57,325 bases of DNA from an uncultured Collinsella sp. (lineage in GTDB: Bacteria > Actinomycetota > Coriobacteriia > Coriobacteriales > Coriobacteriaceae). Under the pieces are notes generated by a model. It saw only the letters and a program-made list of their open reading frames with translations. It was not told the origin of the DNA and did no database searches. Shown here in pieces: positions 24,556-32,339 of this stretch. A program made the translations under genes and the position numbers. Where the stretch lies: contig UQMD01000015.1 in the NCBI GenBank assembly GCA_900542155.1, forward strand, positions 1 through 57,325. Reading direction: 5' to 3'. The first letter of the stretch is position 1. Every line of letters starts with the position of its first letter.

Positions 24556-25833
24556 CTATTTGATCGGTTTTCCGGTGGTGACGTAGGCGAGCACCTCGTC
24601 GTCGGTGTAGTAGCGCGATGCCGAGTACGTACGCAACTTGTTGGAGTTGGTGATGATGGGCATGCTGCCGCACAGCGGGTTGTTGGTGTACATAAGCGGG
24701 CAGATGCTCGAGACGACGGTGCCGGTAGTCGAGAGGCGTCTGTATGCCACGGTCTTGCGGAAGGCGTCTGCCACGGATGGGGCGGCGGTCAGCACGGTGG
24801 GTACTTGCACGCGGCAGTTGCCGGAGGCGCACAGTCCGTCGCAGATGGCGTCTGCCCAGTGGGCGAGTTGTGCAGACGAGAGGTGAGGGCAGCCGATGAA
24901 GGCCAGCTTGGGGCGCGCACCCGGGTTCTTCCACATTATGGGGTAGCTTGAGCGGATGCGTTCCAGCTCGGCGTCGTCAATGCGATAGATTTGGGCGTCT
25001 GGTGCTATGAGCTGTTCGCCTTGCTCGACGGCTTCGGGCGTGATACCGTCCACGTGGTAGAGCCCGACAGCGCCGTTCGATGCGCTGGCGGCGCCCATGT
25101 CCTTAAGGTAGTCCTGCGTGTCGGGCGTGAGTTCGCGGCCAAGCCAACGGTCGAGGCCTTTAATGTAGGGGACGTCTTCCATCACCTTCATGCCAATGGC
25201 GCTGCCAAGTACTTGCGCTTCGGGCTTGCGTTTACAGTCGACTTCGATGATCCAGGTCGCCTTGCGGCCCTCGTCGGTGAGCAGGCCGAATTCCGGGACA
25301 AAGCCGGCGATTGAGCCGAACATCTCGATGATGCCGGAGTTGCGATTGCAGCGGGCGCCCAACACAGAGTTGACAAAGACCACGGCGCTGCTTTCTGCCC
25401 AGCTTAGGATGTCGCCACGCCGAGGTCGATTGCCAACTTCGGGCTGGTAGCAGGTGCAGGTGAAAGCATCGCTGTCCAATAGACCCATGCTGCGCAGCTG
25501 TGCCTCATAATCGCCTTGTTTGGAATACATAATCTTGAACAGCAGCTTTTGCAGCGGGTTGGCCGGGACGGCGGGGTCGAGGGGCCTCGGGTCGACCGAG
25601 AACGACTGACCGGACAGGGCACCGTCTTCCAACAGCTCATCCATAAGGCCATAGACTGGACCGAGCATGGAGAGGCCAAAACTTGTGACAAGATGACCGT
25701 TTGCGCCGGTCACGGGAACCATACGCTCGGCACCAAAGCACTCGCCGTACATAACGAGGGTCTTGACCACTTTGGCCATGGCGGGGCCCTTGGCGCCGTT
25801 GAGCAGGGCTTGTTGTTGGGAGGTCAGGTTCAT
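24556..25833 (-). CDS. Aconitase X catalytic (large) subunit, DUF521
   Basis: A 425-residue catalytic subunit of aconitase X. It opens NLTSQQQALLNGAKGPAMAK and contains the Cys-bearing segments CTCYQPEVGNRP, GARCNRNSG and SSICPLMYTNNP, which supply the iron-sulfur or metal ligands, plus IGCPHLSSAQL. Bacterial two-subunit AcnX enzymes characterised so far dehydrate cis-3-hydroxy-L-proline to pyrroline-2-carboxylate. The ATG at 25845 abuts AAAGG, so the ATG at 25833 with a longer spacer is preferred. It lies 21 nt after the flavoenzyme gene. Whether hydroxyproline is the substrate here is unproven. Confidence 0.88.
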   Translation of the reverse strand: MNLTSQQQALLNGAKGPAMAKVVKTLVMYGECFGAERMVPVTGANGHLVTSFGLSMLGPVYGLMDELLEDGALSGQSFSVDPRPLDPAVPANPLQKLLFKIMYSKQGDYEAQLRSMGLLDSDAFTCTCYQPEVGNRPRRGDILSWAESSAVVFVNSVLGARCNRNSGIIEMFGSIAGFVPEFGLLTDEGRKATWIIEVDCKRKPEAQVLGSAIGMKVMEDVPYIKGLDRWLGRELTPDTQDYLKDMGAASASNGAVGLYHVDGITPEAVEQGEQLIAPDAQIYRIDDAELERIRSSYPIMWKNPGARPKLAFIGCPHLSSAQLAHWADAICDGLCASGNCRVQVPTVLTAAPSVADAFRKTVAYRRLSTTGTVVSSICPLMYTNNPLCGSMPIITNSNKLRTYSASRYYTDDEVLAYVTTGKPIK

Positions 25834-25854
25834 CTGTGAGCCCATCCTTTCTTG

Positions 25855-28176
25855 TTAGATATTGGTGCCGAGTCGGTATGCCGCGCGGACCGCTTCGAGC
25901 ACACGGCCGGGTGCAAACCCATCGCCGATGTTATGCAGATCGTCTGCGGCATGCGTCTGCTGCAGCTTGTAGAACAGTGTGTCGTCGGGATGTCCGCCGC
26001 AGGCAATGATTACCAGGTCGCAGGTTAGCTCGAGCGGCTTCCAGTCGTTGCCGATTTTGGGTGCAAGCGGGTTTTCGACGTTCTCGGGCAAGATCGGTGA
26101 CCACGAGATGTAGGGGTCGGGAACGTTTTTGTGGCAGTTGCGACTCAAGTGGAGACGCGCGCACCTCGCTGGGGCTCCAGACTCGCGTTTGCCGCCGACC
26201 TCCGCGCGCTCGACGCGTGTCATATTGAGGAGCCGAACATTGCGTCCCCTGAGCGCATGGAGTAGGTGGCCACGATTTGCCGTGCAGGCGCCCTGCATCA
26301 TGTGAGGCAGCATTTCAATTACGCTGACCTGTGGTATGCCGTATTCGACGGTGAGCCATTGGGCAACCTCGCAGCCCACGGCCCCTCCGCCAATGATGGC
26401 GACGGTTTTGGCGTTGCCAAGCAGCGCGGGTTGGCGCAGTAGCTGCGTTGCCTGCACGGCATGGCCCGATGCTGCAAGCTCCGTAAGGCCGGGGATGGGC
26501 GGTATCGCATTGGAAGTGCCTGTCGCACACACGATTGCGTCGAAGCCTGCTTTTGCAAGATCTTCCGCGCGTGCCGCCCGTCCAAGCTCGAGTGTCAGGT
26601 TCCCGTTGGGTTTTTCTGTCTGCTCGCGCACCTGTCGAACAAGATAGGAGCGGTAATTATCGAGGTCGAACTTGATCCGGGCGGTGCTGGCGGAGAGGAG
26701 TTTGCCTCCAAGTTCATCTTCGGCGTCGATGAGCTTTACGTCGTGGCCACGACGCGCGGCGATTAGCGCACAGACCATCCCGGCGGGTCCGGCTCCTATC
26801 ACCGCTATGCGTTTGGGTTCTATGGCGGGAGCGGGTGTCTGGGGCATGAGGTATTCAAAGCTGCAGCGTGGATTGACGGCGCACTGCGGATGGCCCCCTT
26901 CGACAAACTCGTTGAGGCATCCTTCCTGGCATCCGATGCAGGGGCGAATATCTGCCACGCGACCGGCGTACGCCTTGTTGGGCCACTCGGGATCCGCAAG
27001 CAGCGGGCGTCCGAGCATGATCATATCGGCGTCGCCATTGCGAAGGGCGCGTTCGGCAATGTCGGGGTAGCCCAACTTACCCACCGCGACAACGGGTATG
27101 GGAAGGCCGGCATTGGAGTGGATATTGTCGGCGGCAAAGCGCTCCCGAACGGCGCGCGCCACGGGAACGAAGCAGCCTGCGGGCATGCTTGCAGGCGGGT
27201 GGGGCATCCACCAGTTGTCATAGCAACCCAGGTCGACGTCGAAGATGTCTACTCCCGCCGCCACGAGCTCTTCCATATAACACAGGGTCTGTTCGACTGT
27301 GCGGCCGCCGCGCATGCGTCCCAGATAGGTCGAATTCATGACCTGCTCGTCATAGGTTTCCTCGAGTGCAAGCGAAAGGTCGATGCGGTACATGATGGGG
27401 TAGTCGGGCCCAACGCGGCGACGGATTTCTTTGACCATATCGAGGCCAAATTGACGCCAATCGGCATAGCGTCCGAGCTTGCGATGGTTAAAGGCGGGGT
27501 TTCCGAGCTGCTCGATAAGATAGCCTTCGTGTCCGTGCAAATAGACGCCATCGATGCCAATGGCATGGGCATCGGCCGCCGCTTGGCCGATATTGTTTAC
27601 GATACGGCGCAGCTTTTGGTCCGAGAGGCGCATGCATGGAATGGCGGGGATGTAGTAGTTAGGCAAGAAACTCGCCGAGACCGGAAACCTCTTTTGCGTG
27701 ATGAGACATTGCGGGTTGCCCACGCGGCCGAGTCCAGCCGTAAGCTGGACAAAAATGCGCGATCCGAAGGCATGGACACCTTGGGCAAGGTCGCGCCAGC
27801 CTGCCATAACGGTTCGGCTTCGATCGATGCGCGGGAAATAGGTGAGCTTGTCCAGCTCGGTGACCGTGGTATCGATGCCGTGGCTTACCGGCACGAGTCC
27901 TGTTGTGATGAGGCCGCAGCCGCCTTTGGCGCGGGCGAAAAAGTACTGCAGCATCATGTCACTGGGGCGGCCAGTTTCCTCGCACATGTCGATATTGCCC
28001 ATCGGTGCCATGACAATGCGGTTTTTGACGGTGAGTTTGTTAATTGTGATGGGAGAGAAGAGCTTGTCAAAAGGATAGAGCTCTTGTGTCATGCGGGACG
28101 ATCCGCAACCGGAATTTTTGGCGGGCCAGCTGTCGAATGAGTCGACGAGTTGCTGCACCAGTACGTCTTTTCCCAA
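25855..28176 (-). CDS. OYE-type FMN/4Fe-4S/FAD oxidoreductase (dienoyl-CoA reductase family)
   Basis: A 773-residue flavoenzyme of the 2,4-dienoyl-CoA reductase/BaiCD/N-methylproline demethylase group. A short N-terminal extension precedes an Old Yellow Enzyme TIM barrel (LFSPITINKLTVKNRIVMAP; HGHEGYLIEQL; VDIFDVDLGCYD). A CX2CX3CX11C iron-sulfur cluster follows (CIGCQEGC ... C), then two dinucleotide folds (VIGAGPAGMVCALIAARRG and IIGGGAVGCEVAQWL). A TTG at 28174-28176 has AAAGGA at exactly 6 nt and is taken as start. The first in-frame ATG after it (28092) has no ribosome binding site. It heads the aconitase X operon. Substrate unknown. Confidence 0.87.
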   Translation of the reverse strand: MGKDVLVQQLVDSFDSWPAKNSGCGSSRMTQELYPFDKLFSPITINKLTVKNRIVMAPMGNIDMCEETGRPSDMMLQYFFARAKGGCGLITTGLVPVSHGIDTTVTELDKLTYFPRIDRSRTVMAGWRDLAQGVHAFGSRIFVQLTAGLGRVGNPQCLITQKRFPVSASFLPNYYIPAIPCMRLSDQKLRRIVNNIGQAAADAHAIGIDGVYLHGHEGYLIEQLGNPAFNHRKLGRYADWRQFGLDMVKEIRRRVGPDYPIMYRIDLSLALEETYDEQVMNSTYLGRMRGGRTVEQTLCYMEELVAAGVDIFDVDLGCYDNWWMPHPPASMPAGCFVPVARAVRERFAADNIHSNAGLPIPVVAVGKLGYPDIAERALRNGDADMIMLGRPLLADPEWPNKAYAGRVADIRPCIGCQEGCLNEFVEGGHPQCAVNPRCSFEYLMPQTPAPAIEPKRIAVIGAGPAGMVCALIAARRGHDVKLIDAEDELGGKLLSASTARIKFDLDNYRSYLVRQVREQTEKPNGNLTLELGRAARAEDLAKAGFDAIVCATGTSNAIPPIPGLTELAASGHAVQATQLLRQPALLGNAKTVAIIGGGAVGCEVAQWLTVEYGIPQVSVIEMLPHMMQGACTANRGHLLHALRGRNVRLLNMTRVERAEVGGKRESGAPARCARLHLSRNCHKNVPDPYISWSPILPENVENPLAPKIGNDWKPLELTCDLVIIACGGHPDDTLFYKLQQTHAADDLHNIGDGFAPGRVLEAVRAAYRLGTNI

Positions 28177-28399
28177 TGAGGTTCCTTTCAGATGTTGACA
28201 AGGTAACAAAGCAGTTTACGTCTAAATGTTTAATAGTCAACAACAAAGGCATGAGTTCGGTGAAGGAAAAAAGGACTCAATGAGTGTCAGATGGCAAACT
28301 ATGTTGCGACATTAGCTCCCAGCTAATGAATTTGAGTTCGCTGCCTCCTACGATGTGCTGTGTGCCGGCACGGTAGCCGGATCGTGGGAAGGATGCATA
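28177..28399. other. Divergent intergenic region
   Basis: A 223-nt gap between the flavoenzyme operon (minus) and the FxLYD gene (plus). It is AT-richer than its surroundings and must hold both promoters, but I see no convincing pair of boxes. An 8-bp hairpin (28310-28317 with 28321-28328) and an 11-codon frame with a good AAGGA site (28280-28315) are present on the plus strand; neither is assigned a function. Confidence 0.4.
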
Positions 28400-28843
28400 A
28401 TGGCAAAAGAGGGAAAGAAGCCGATCGGCAAGATTGTTCTAGGCGTCATCGTGGTGCTGGTTATCGTCGGTGCCGCGGGCTCTATGGGTGGCAATTCAAC
28501 CGATTCGTCTGCGAGCGATTCGGCAAAACCTGCCGAGGCGACACAGCAGGCTGAGGAGCAAAAAGAACAGCAAGAACCGTATACCATTGCTGACGAGGTT
28601 GAAGACACCTCCAATCAGTTTGCCTATAAGATCACGGGCACGCTGACCAATAATACGGACAAGGAAAAGAGCTACATTCAGATTGAGTATGTTCTGTATG
28701 ATGCCGATGGCAACCAGGTTGGAACGGCTCTTGCAAACACCAATCATCTGAAGGCGGGCGGCTCCTGGAAGTTCGAGGCGCTGGGTACGGTGTCTCCCGA
28801 CCAGGTTGCTAGCTGGGAGCGTTCGGACGTAAGCGGTTTCTAG
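28400..28843 (+). CDS. FxLYD-type membrane-anchored protein
   Basis: A 147-residue protein with a Lys-rich N-terminus, one transmembrane helix (KIVLGVIVVLVIVGAAG, about residues 10-26), an acidic Ser/Glu/Gln linker and a C-terminal beta domain of FxLYD type (YKITGTLTNNTDKEKSYIQI, then YDADGNQVGTALANTNHLKA). Such domains are extracytoplasmic and of unknown binding function. GGAAGG precedes the ATG at 28400. It is followed by an HTH gene 32 nt later on the same strand. Confidence 0.75.
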   Translation: MAKEGKKPIGKIVLGVIVVLVIVGAAGSMGGNSTDSSASDSAKPAEATQQAEEQKEQQEPYTIADEVEDTSNQFAYKITGTLTNNTDKEKSYIQIEYVLYDADGNQVGTALANTNHLKAGGSWKFEALGTVSPDQVASWERSDVSGF

Positions 28844-28875
28844 CATGTTGCATGCACTGGGGGAGGTGAGGTCGT

Positions 28876-29298
28876 ATGCCCGATAAAAAGCTGACCGACG
28901 AGCTGCTCGATGAGCTCCTCGACGCGCCAAACATCGATGGCTATATCAAACAACACGACTTTGCCGCCCCGTCGCTTTCGGACTACCTTAAGCAGCTGCT
29001 GCAGGAAAAGGGCTTAGAGCGCTCACGCGTGGTGCGCATGGCCGACCTTAATGAGACCTTTGGTTATCAGATTTTTACCGGTGCGCGCCACCCAAGCCGT
29101 AATAAGGTGCTGCAGATTGCCTTTGCGATGGCGTTGACGCTCAAGGAGACCAACCGCGCTCTGACAGCTGCCGGGGTAAGCGTCCTCAACTGTAAGGACC
29201 GTCGCGATGCGATTGTCATCTTTTGTATCGATCGCGGCTGCAGCCTGCAAAAGGTCAACGAGGAACTGTATCGCTTTGGCGAGGAGACGGTGAGTTAG
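28876..29298 (+). CDS. HTH-domain protein paired with a Ser/Thr kinase
   Basis: A 140-residue protein with an N-terminal acidic helix (TDELLDELLDAPNIDGYI), then a helix-turn-helix-like core: LSDYLKQLLQEKGLERSRVV, ADLNETFGYQIFTGARHPSR and NKVLQIAFAMALTLKETNRA. This is XRE-like in layout (the loop FGYQIFTGARHPSRNK replaces the usual recognition turn). The start is supported by GGGAGGTGAGG. The kinase gene follows after about 100 nt on the same strand, so this may be its substrate or partner regulator. Function is not established. Confidence 0.7.
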   Translation: MPDKKLTDELLDELLDAPNIDGYIKQHDFAAPSLSDYLKQLLQEKGLERSRVVRMADLNETFGYQIFTGARHPSRNKVLQIAFAMALTLKETNRALTAAGVSVLNCKDRRDAIVIFCIDRGCSLQKVNEELYRFGEETVS

Positions 29299-29395
29299 CG
29301 GCCGATGGCTGAGTTGGCTGTTGCCGAAACAACTATGCGAACGAACAGGGCGTGGATGCCATGGGGTGTCCGCGCCCTGCGCTATGATGGACGCC

Positions 29396-30775
29396 ATGGA
29401 TACTCAGAACCCAACATATTCCGATGATGAGTTAACCGCCGCGCTCGCCGGGCACCTGGCGTCGCTCGAGCGTGATGATAGTTATCGCGTAGAGCGCGTG
29501 CTCAAGCGCTCCGATGTCGAGACAACCGAGCTTGTGTACTTTGAGGGTTCTGGCGGCGGTTCGCTCGGCCCCTTTGTCCGTAAACGCATCGATGCTTCGG
29601 CTCAAATCGGCGGGGCATACGGGCGTCTGTTTGCCGCCCAGCGGGCAGGCAGGCGTTTTGAGCACCTGCCCAGAATCGTCGATTGTCATCGTGTGGGCGA
29701 CGAGCTCAACGTGGTTATGGAATACATCGAAGGGGAGACGCTCAGGGCGCTGGTGGACCGTCTGGGAGCCACCCCCGATTATGCGCGTGAATTGTATCCT
29801 GCCCTATGCGATGCCGTGGGCGAGCTCCACGCCGGTTTTGCAATGGCGGGGGAGACGTCGGCGCCGGTGATCCATCGCGACCTCAAACCGTCGAATATCA
29901 TCGTGACGGGTGCGAACTGTACGCTCGATGAGGGCCTGACGTTTTCGTCGCTGGTGATTATCGACTTGGGGATCGCGCGCGTATGGCGCGATGGCGCCGA
30001 TGCCGACACCGTCAAGTTTGGCACGCGACCCTATGCGCCGCCCGAGCAGTATGGGTTTGGGCAGACGAGTGTGCGCAGCGACGTCTACGCACTGGGCGCC
30101 CTGTTGTTCTTCTGCTTGACGGGAGTCGACCCTAAACCAGGGCTCGACATGCGCGAGCAATGCGAGGCGCGTGGCATTCCCACTCCACTTGCCGATGCCG
30201 TCTGCATGTCGATGGCGCTCGACCCGGCCAAGCGTTTTGCGAGTGCGGAAGCGTTGGGACGGGCGACGCGCTCGGCATACGATCTGAGCCGCCCCGTGCG
30301 GCCTCCTACACCTGCGCCTGTCCGTACTCCGGCCTCGGAGACGGTGTTGACGCTCCAAGGGCTCCAGAACCCCGCAGGGCTTCCTAGGCCTGCCGCCTCC
30401 GCTGCATGCGGTCCGCTCTCTCGCGTTCCGGAGTCTCTGGGGCGCATTTGGAATGCGCTCGTCTGCTTCTCGCTACTTGTGTTCTTTGCCGGAAGTCACT
30501 TTGCCGTCTTTCACCCCACGGGAGCAAACCAAAGCTACCCGACGTGGCTTCTCATAATCGAGTATTTTTTCTTTGTCGATGGCTTTATGGTGCTTATGCA
30601 TTTTGCGCTGCTCGATAAGCGCCGTCTTCGTCGGCGATTCGCACTGCTCGACAGCTATCGCGGCAAGAAACTCGCGAAACTCTGGCTCAAGGCATTGGGT
30701 GTGCTGCTCCTATGCATGATCGTCATAGTCGCGATTGCCAATGCGACCGGCGTCGTCGATACCTCCGCTACCTAA
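29396..30775 (+). CDS. Membrane Ser/Thr protein kinase
   Basis: A 459-residue Hanks-type kinase. Conserved features: the Lys in FVRKRID, VIHRDLKPSNII, the metal loop with DLG in place of DFG (IIDLGIAR), and APPEQYGFGQ with an APE-like motif. The Gly-rich loop is degenerate. After a Pro-rich linker (about residues 300-330) come three hydrophobic helices, including ALVCFSLLVFFAGSHFAVF and LLIIEYFFFVDGFMVLMHFA. No PASTA repeats are present, so it is not a PrkC-type peptidoglycan sensor. The start is uncertain: ATGs at 29384, 29387 and 29396 lack a clear ribosome binding site. Confidence 0.82.
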   Translation: MDTQNPTYSDDELTAALAGHLASLERDDSYRVERVLKRSDVETTELVYFEGSGGGSLGPFVRKRIDASAQIGGAYGRLFAAQRAGRRFEHLPRIVDCHRVGDELNVVMEYIEGETLRALVDRLGATPDYARELYPALCDAVGELHAGFAMAGETSAPVIHRDLKPSNIIVTGANCTLDEGLTFSSLVIIDLGIARVWRDGADADTVKFGTRPYAPPEQYGFGQTSVRSDVYALGALLFFCLTGVDPKPGLDMREQCEARGIPTPLADAVCMSMALDPAKRFASAEALGRATRSAYDLSRPVRPPTPAPVRTPASETVLTLQGLQNPAGLPRPAASAACGPLSRVPESLGRIWNALVCFSLLVFFAGSHFAVFHPTGANQSYPTWLLIIEYFFFVDGFMVLMHFALLDKRRLRRRFALLDSYRGKKLAKLWLKALGVLLLCMIVIVAIANATGVVDTSAT

Positions 30776-30802
30776 AAGAAAAGGGCCCCATTGGGGCCCT
30801 TT
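30774..30802. terminator. Bidirectional terminator between kinase and hydrolase genes
   Basis: An 11-bp palindromic stem (30780-30790 with 30792-30802) is flanked on the left by A residues that give a TTTTCTTTT tail on the minus strand. Confidence 0.8.
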
Positions 30803-30812
30803 GCAGTTGCGC

Positions 30813-31946
30813 TTAGATGCGGTTCATCTGAGCGGCGACTTTGTTGTACCAGTCCTGCCACGTGGGCGGGCAGTACTTTTTGGCCGCTGCCGGGGTAAGG
30901 GTGGAGCCGTAGTTGGCGCTCAGATAGGCAACGTGAGCGGAGATGCCCTCGCTCCAGCTGCCAAAGCTGCGCCAACCGCCGCCACGGGCACTCCAGCCCC
31001 AGGCGTTGTAAGAATTGGCGCAATAAGCACCCTTGGTGCTCTCGATGCAGGCGATGGCGGGGGACCAACGGGGGTCGACACCGGTATTCCAAGCGGCGAC
31101 GGCAAAGTTATAGCCCTGGCCTGCCATGGGGGACCCGGCGAGATAATTGTCGATGCGGCTCGTCCACTCATTAATGAACGAATCGTAATCGGAGCTACCG
31201 GTATTGGCGTTGTTCACCGTGGTGTCGATGGTGGTGTTGGTGTTGGTGGCCTGGCTGTTGGAATTGCTGCCGCTTACGCCCTCGCCCGAGAGCTTCTCGG
31301 CGGCAGCGGCCTTATCGGCCTCAAGCTTGGCAAGCTCGGCGGCATTTTCCTGCTCGGCTTTTGCCTGTGCCTCGCTGCGGAGCTGCTGGGCCTGAGCCAA
31401 CGCATCCTCGGCGTTTTTCTGCTCTGCCTCAAGCTGAGACTTGGCCTGCTGGAGCTCAGCCTTGTTCTGCTCGAGTTCGGTTTGCATGTTATTGAGCTGT
31501 TCGATCTCGTCGACGCTCGAGCTCGTGATCTGGTTGGTGTATTTGCAGGTCGTGATGAACTCACCCAGGCTCTGCGCGTTGACCAGGAAGCTCACGATGG
31601 GGTTGGTGCCCTTCTGATACTTGTACAGATCGCGCATGGCGGAGCTTGCCTTGGCCTGCTGCTCGGGAAGCTTAGCCTCGATTTCCTCGATGCTTGCCTC
31701 ATTGGAGTCAATCTGCTTTTGCAGGTCATCGAGTTTGGTGCGGGCGTCGTTGTAGGCGCTCGTGGCGGCTTCGATCTTCTGCTGGGCTGCGGAAAGCTGG
31801 TCCTGCGTTGCCTGCGAGGCGGCATACGCCGCAACGGGGGAGAGCATCGGCGTGGCCGTCAGCGCAACGGCGAGCGCGGCGCTCGTGATGATACGAGCCG
31901 GCTTCGACGCAATGAGCGCTGCGGCGCGATGATTCGAATGCTGCAT
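30813..31946 (-). CDS. Secreted coiled-coil protein with lysozyme-like C-terminal domain
   Basis: A 377-residue exported protein. Residues 1-41 form a signal peptide (ALAVALTATPMLSPVAAYAA). Residues about 42-215 are a long coiled coil rich in Gln/Ala/Glu, like the PcsB/CwlO N-terminal regulatory domain. A Ser/Asn/Thr linker follows. The last about 120 residues (AVAAWNTGVDPRWSPAIACI, ESTKGAYC, NAWGWS, HVAYLSANYG) resemble a transglycosylase-like lysozyme fold, with the Glu in CIES as the possible catalytic acid. The ATG at 31946 has GAGGG at 5 nt. It is probably a peptidoglycan hydrolase for division or remodelling. Confidence 0.78.
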   Translation of the reverse strand: MQHSNHRAAALIASKPARIITSAALAVALTATPMLSPVAAYAASQATQDQLSAAQQKIEAATSAYNDARTKLDDLQKQIDSNEASIEEIEAKLPEQQAKASSAMRDLYKYQKGTNPIVSFLVNAQSLGEFITTCKYTNQITSSSVDEIEQLNNMQTELEQNKAELQQAKSQLEAEQKNAEDALAQAQQLRSEAQAKAEQENAAELAKLEADKAAAAEKLSGEGVSGSNSNSQATNTNTTIDTTVNNANTGSSDYDSFINEWTSRIDNYLAGSPMAGQGYNFAVAAWNTGVDPRWSPAIACIESTKGAYCANSYNAWGWSARGGGWRSFGSWSEGISAHVAYLSANYGSTLTPAAAKKYCPPTWQDWYNKVAAQMNRI

Positions 31947-32016
31947 CCAGTCCCTCTGCAATCAATCGTAGGTTATGGTTCGAACGGTATTCTACTACTG
32001 CTTTCGACCTCAACTT

Positions 32017-32053
32017 GAACCTTAAAGGTTCCAAAGGGTCAAGTTGAACTTGA
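32017..32053. promoter_or_regulatory. Two adjacent 15-bp dyads, candidate operators
   Basis: The dyads at 32017-32031 and 32039-32053 are centred 22 bp apart, about two helical turns, which suits cooperative binding of two dimers. On the minus strand TTGACC lies between them, so they may control the coiled-coil hydrolase gene. No regulator gene is adjacent. Confidence 0.45.
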
Positions 32054-32122
32054 GGCTTTGGCTTTGACCTGCAGTTATGATGAATTGTTGAGAAACCATA
32101 GAGTTCAACTTTAACGTTACGG

Positions 32123-32143
32123 AACCCTGTCGAGAGGGTTTTT
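32123..32143 (+). terminator. Short terminator-like hairpin on the plus strand
   Basis: AACCCT (32123-32128) and AGGGTT (32135-32140) are followed by TTTTT. No plus-strand gene ends here, so it may stop a short untranslated RNA or read-through antisense to the hydrolase gene. Confidence 0.4.
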
Positions 32144-32339
32144 GTTTATCAAAAGTCGCCTCATGTGGGGTTTTGCAACTACAGGGTCCCATCACGGCGA
32201 GGGCGGATTTCATGCTGGATAATTGCGCTGATTGCCATAGATACGGTGGAGCTTTGGGCGCCGGCGGTTTGGCACGCTAGAATAAATCAGTTGCGCAAAG
32301 ACCGCCCGTTGTGTGGGCAGTTCATGATAGGAAGTTTCC

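Larger units (their letters stand above)
31947..32339. other. Palindrome-rich intergenic region
   Basis: A 393-nt gap between divergent genes. It contains two perfect 15-bp dyads, GAACCTTAAAGGTTC (32017-32031) and TCAAGTTGAACTTGA (32039-32053), and further AAGTT/AACTT copies near 32011 and 32103. It also has a short terminator-like hairpin at 32123 and a TAGAAT -10-like box at 32278 for the downstream ligase gene. No protein-coding frame with a ribosome binding site is seen. Confidence 0.5.

Noticed and set aside
25855..28176. Bile acid 7-dehydroxylation (bai) operon
   Set aside because: The flavoenzyme resembles BaiCD/BaiH in domains, but no other bai genes (BaiB, BaiE, BaiA, BaiF) are adjacent; aconitase X points elsewhere.
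28280..28315. An 11-codon frame with AAGGA site before the FxLYD gene, possible leader peptide
   Set aside because: No run of a single amino acid and no terminator or alternative pairing beyond an 8-bp hairpin, so attenuation cannot be supported.
32017..32053. A MerR-type promoter with a 19-bp spacer dyad
   Set aside because: TTGACC lies near the dyads on the minus strand, but no -10 box stands at the required distance and no MerR gene is nearby.
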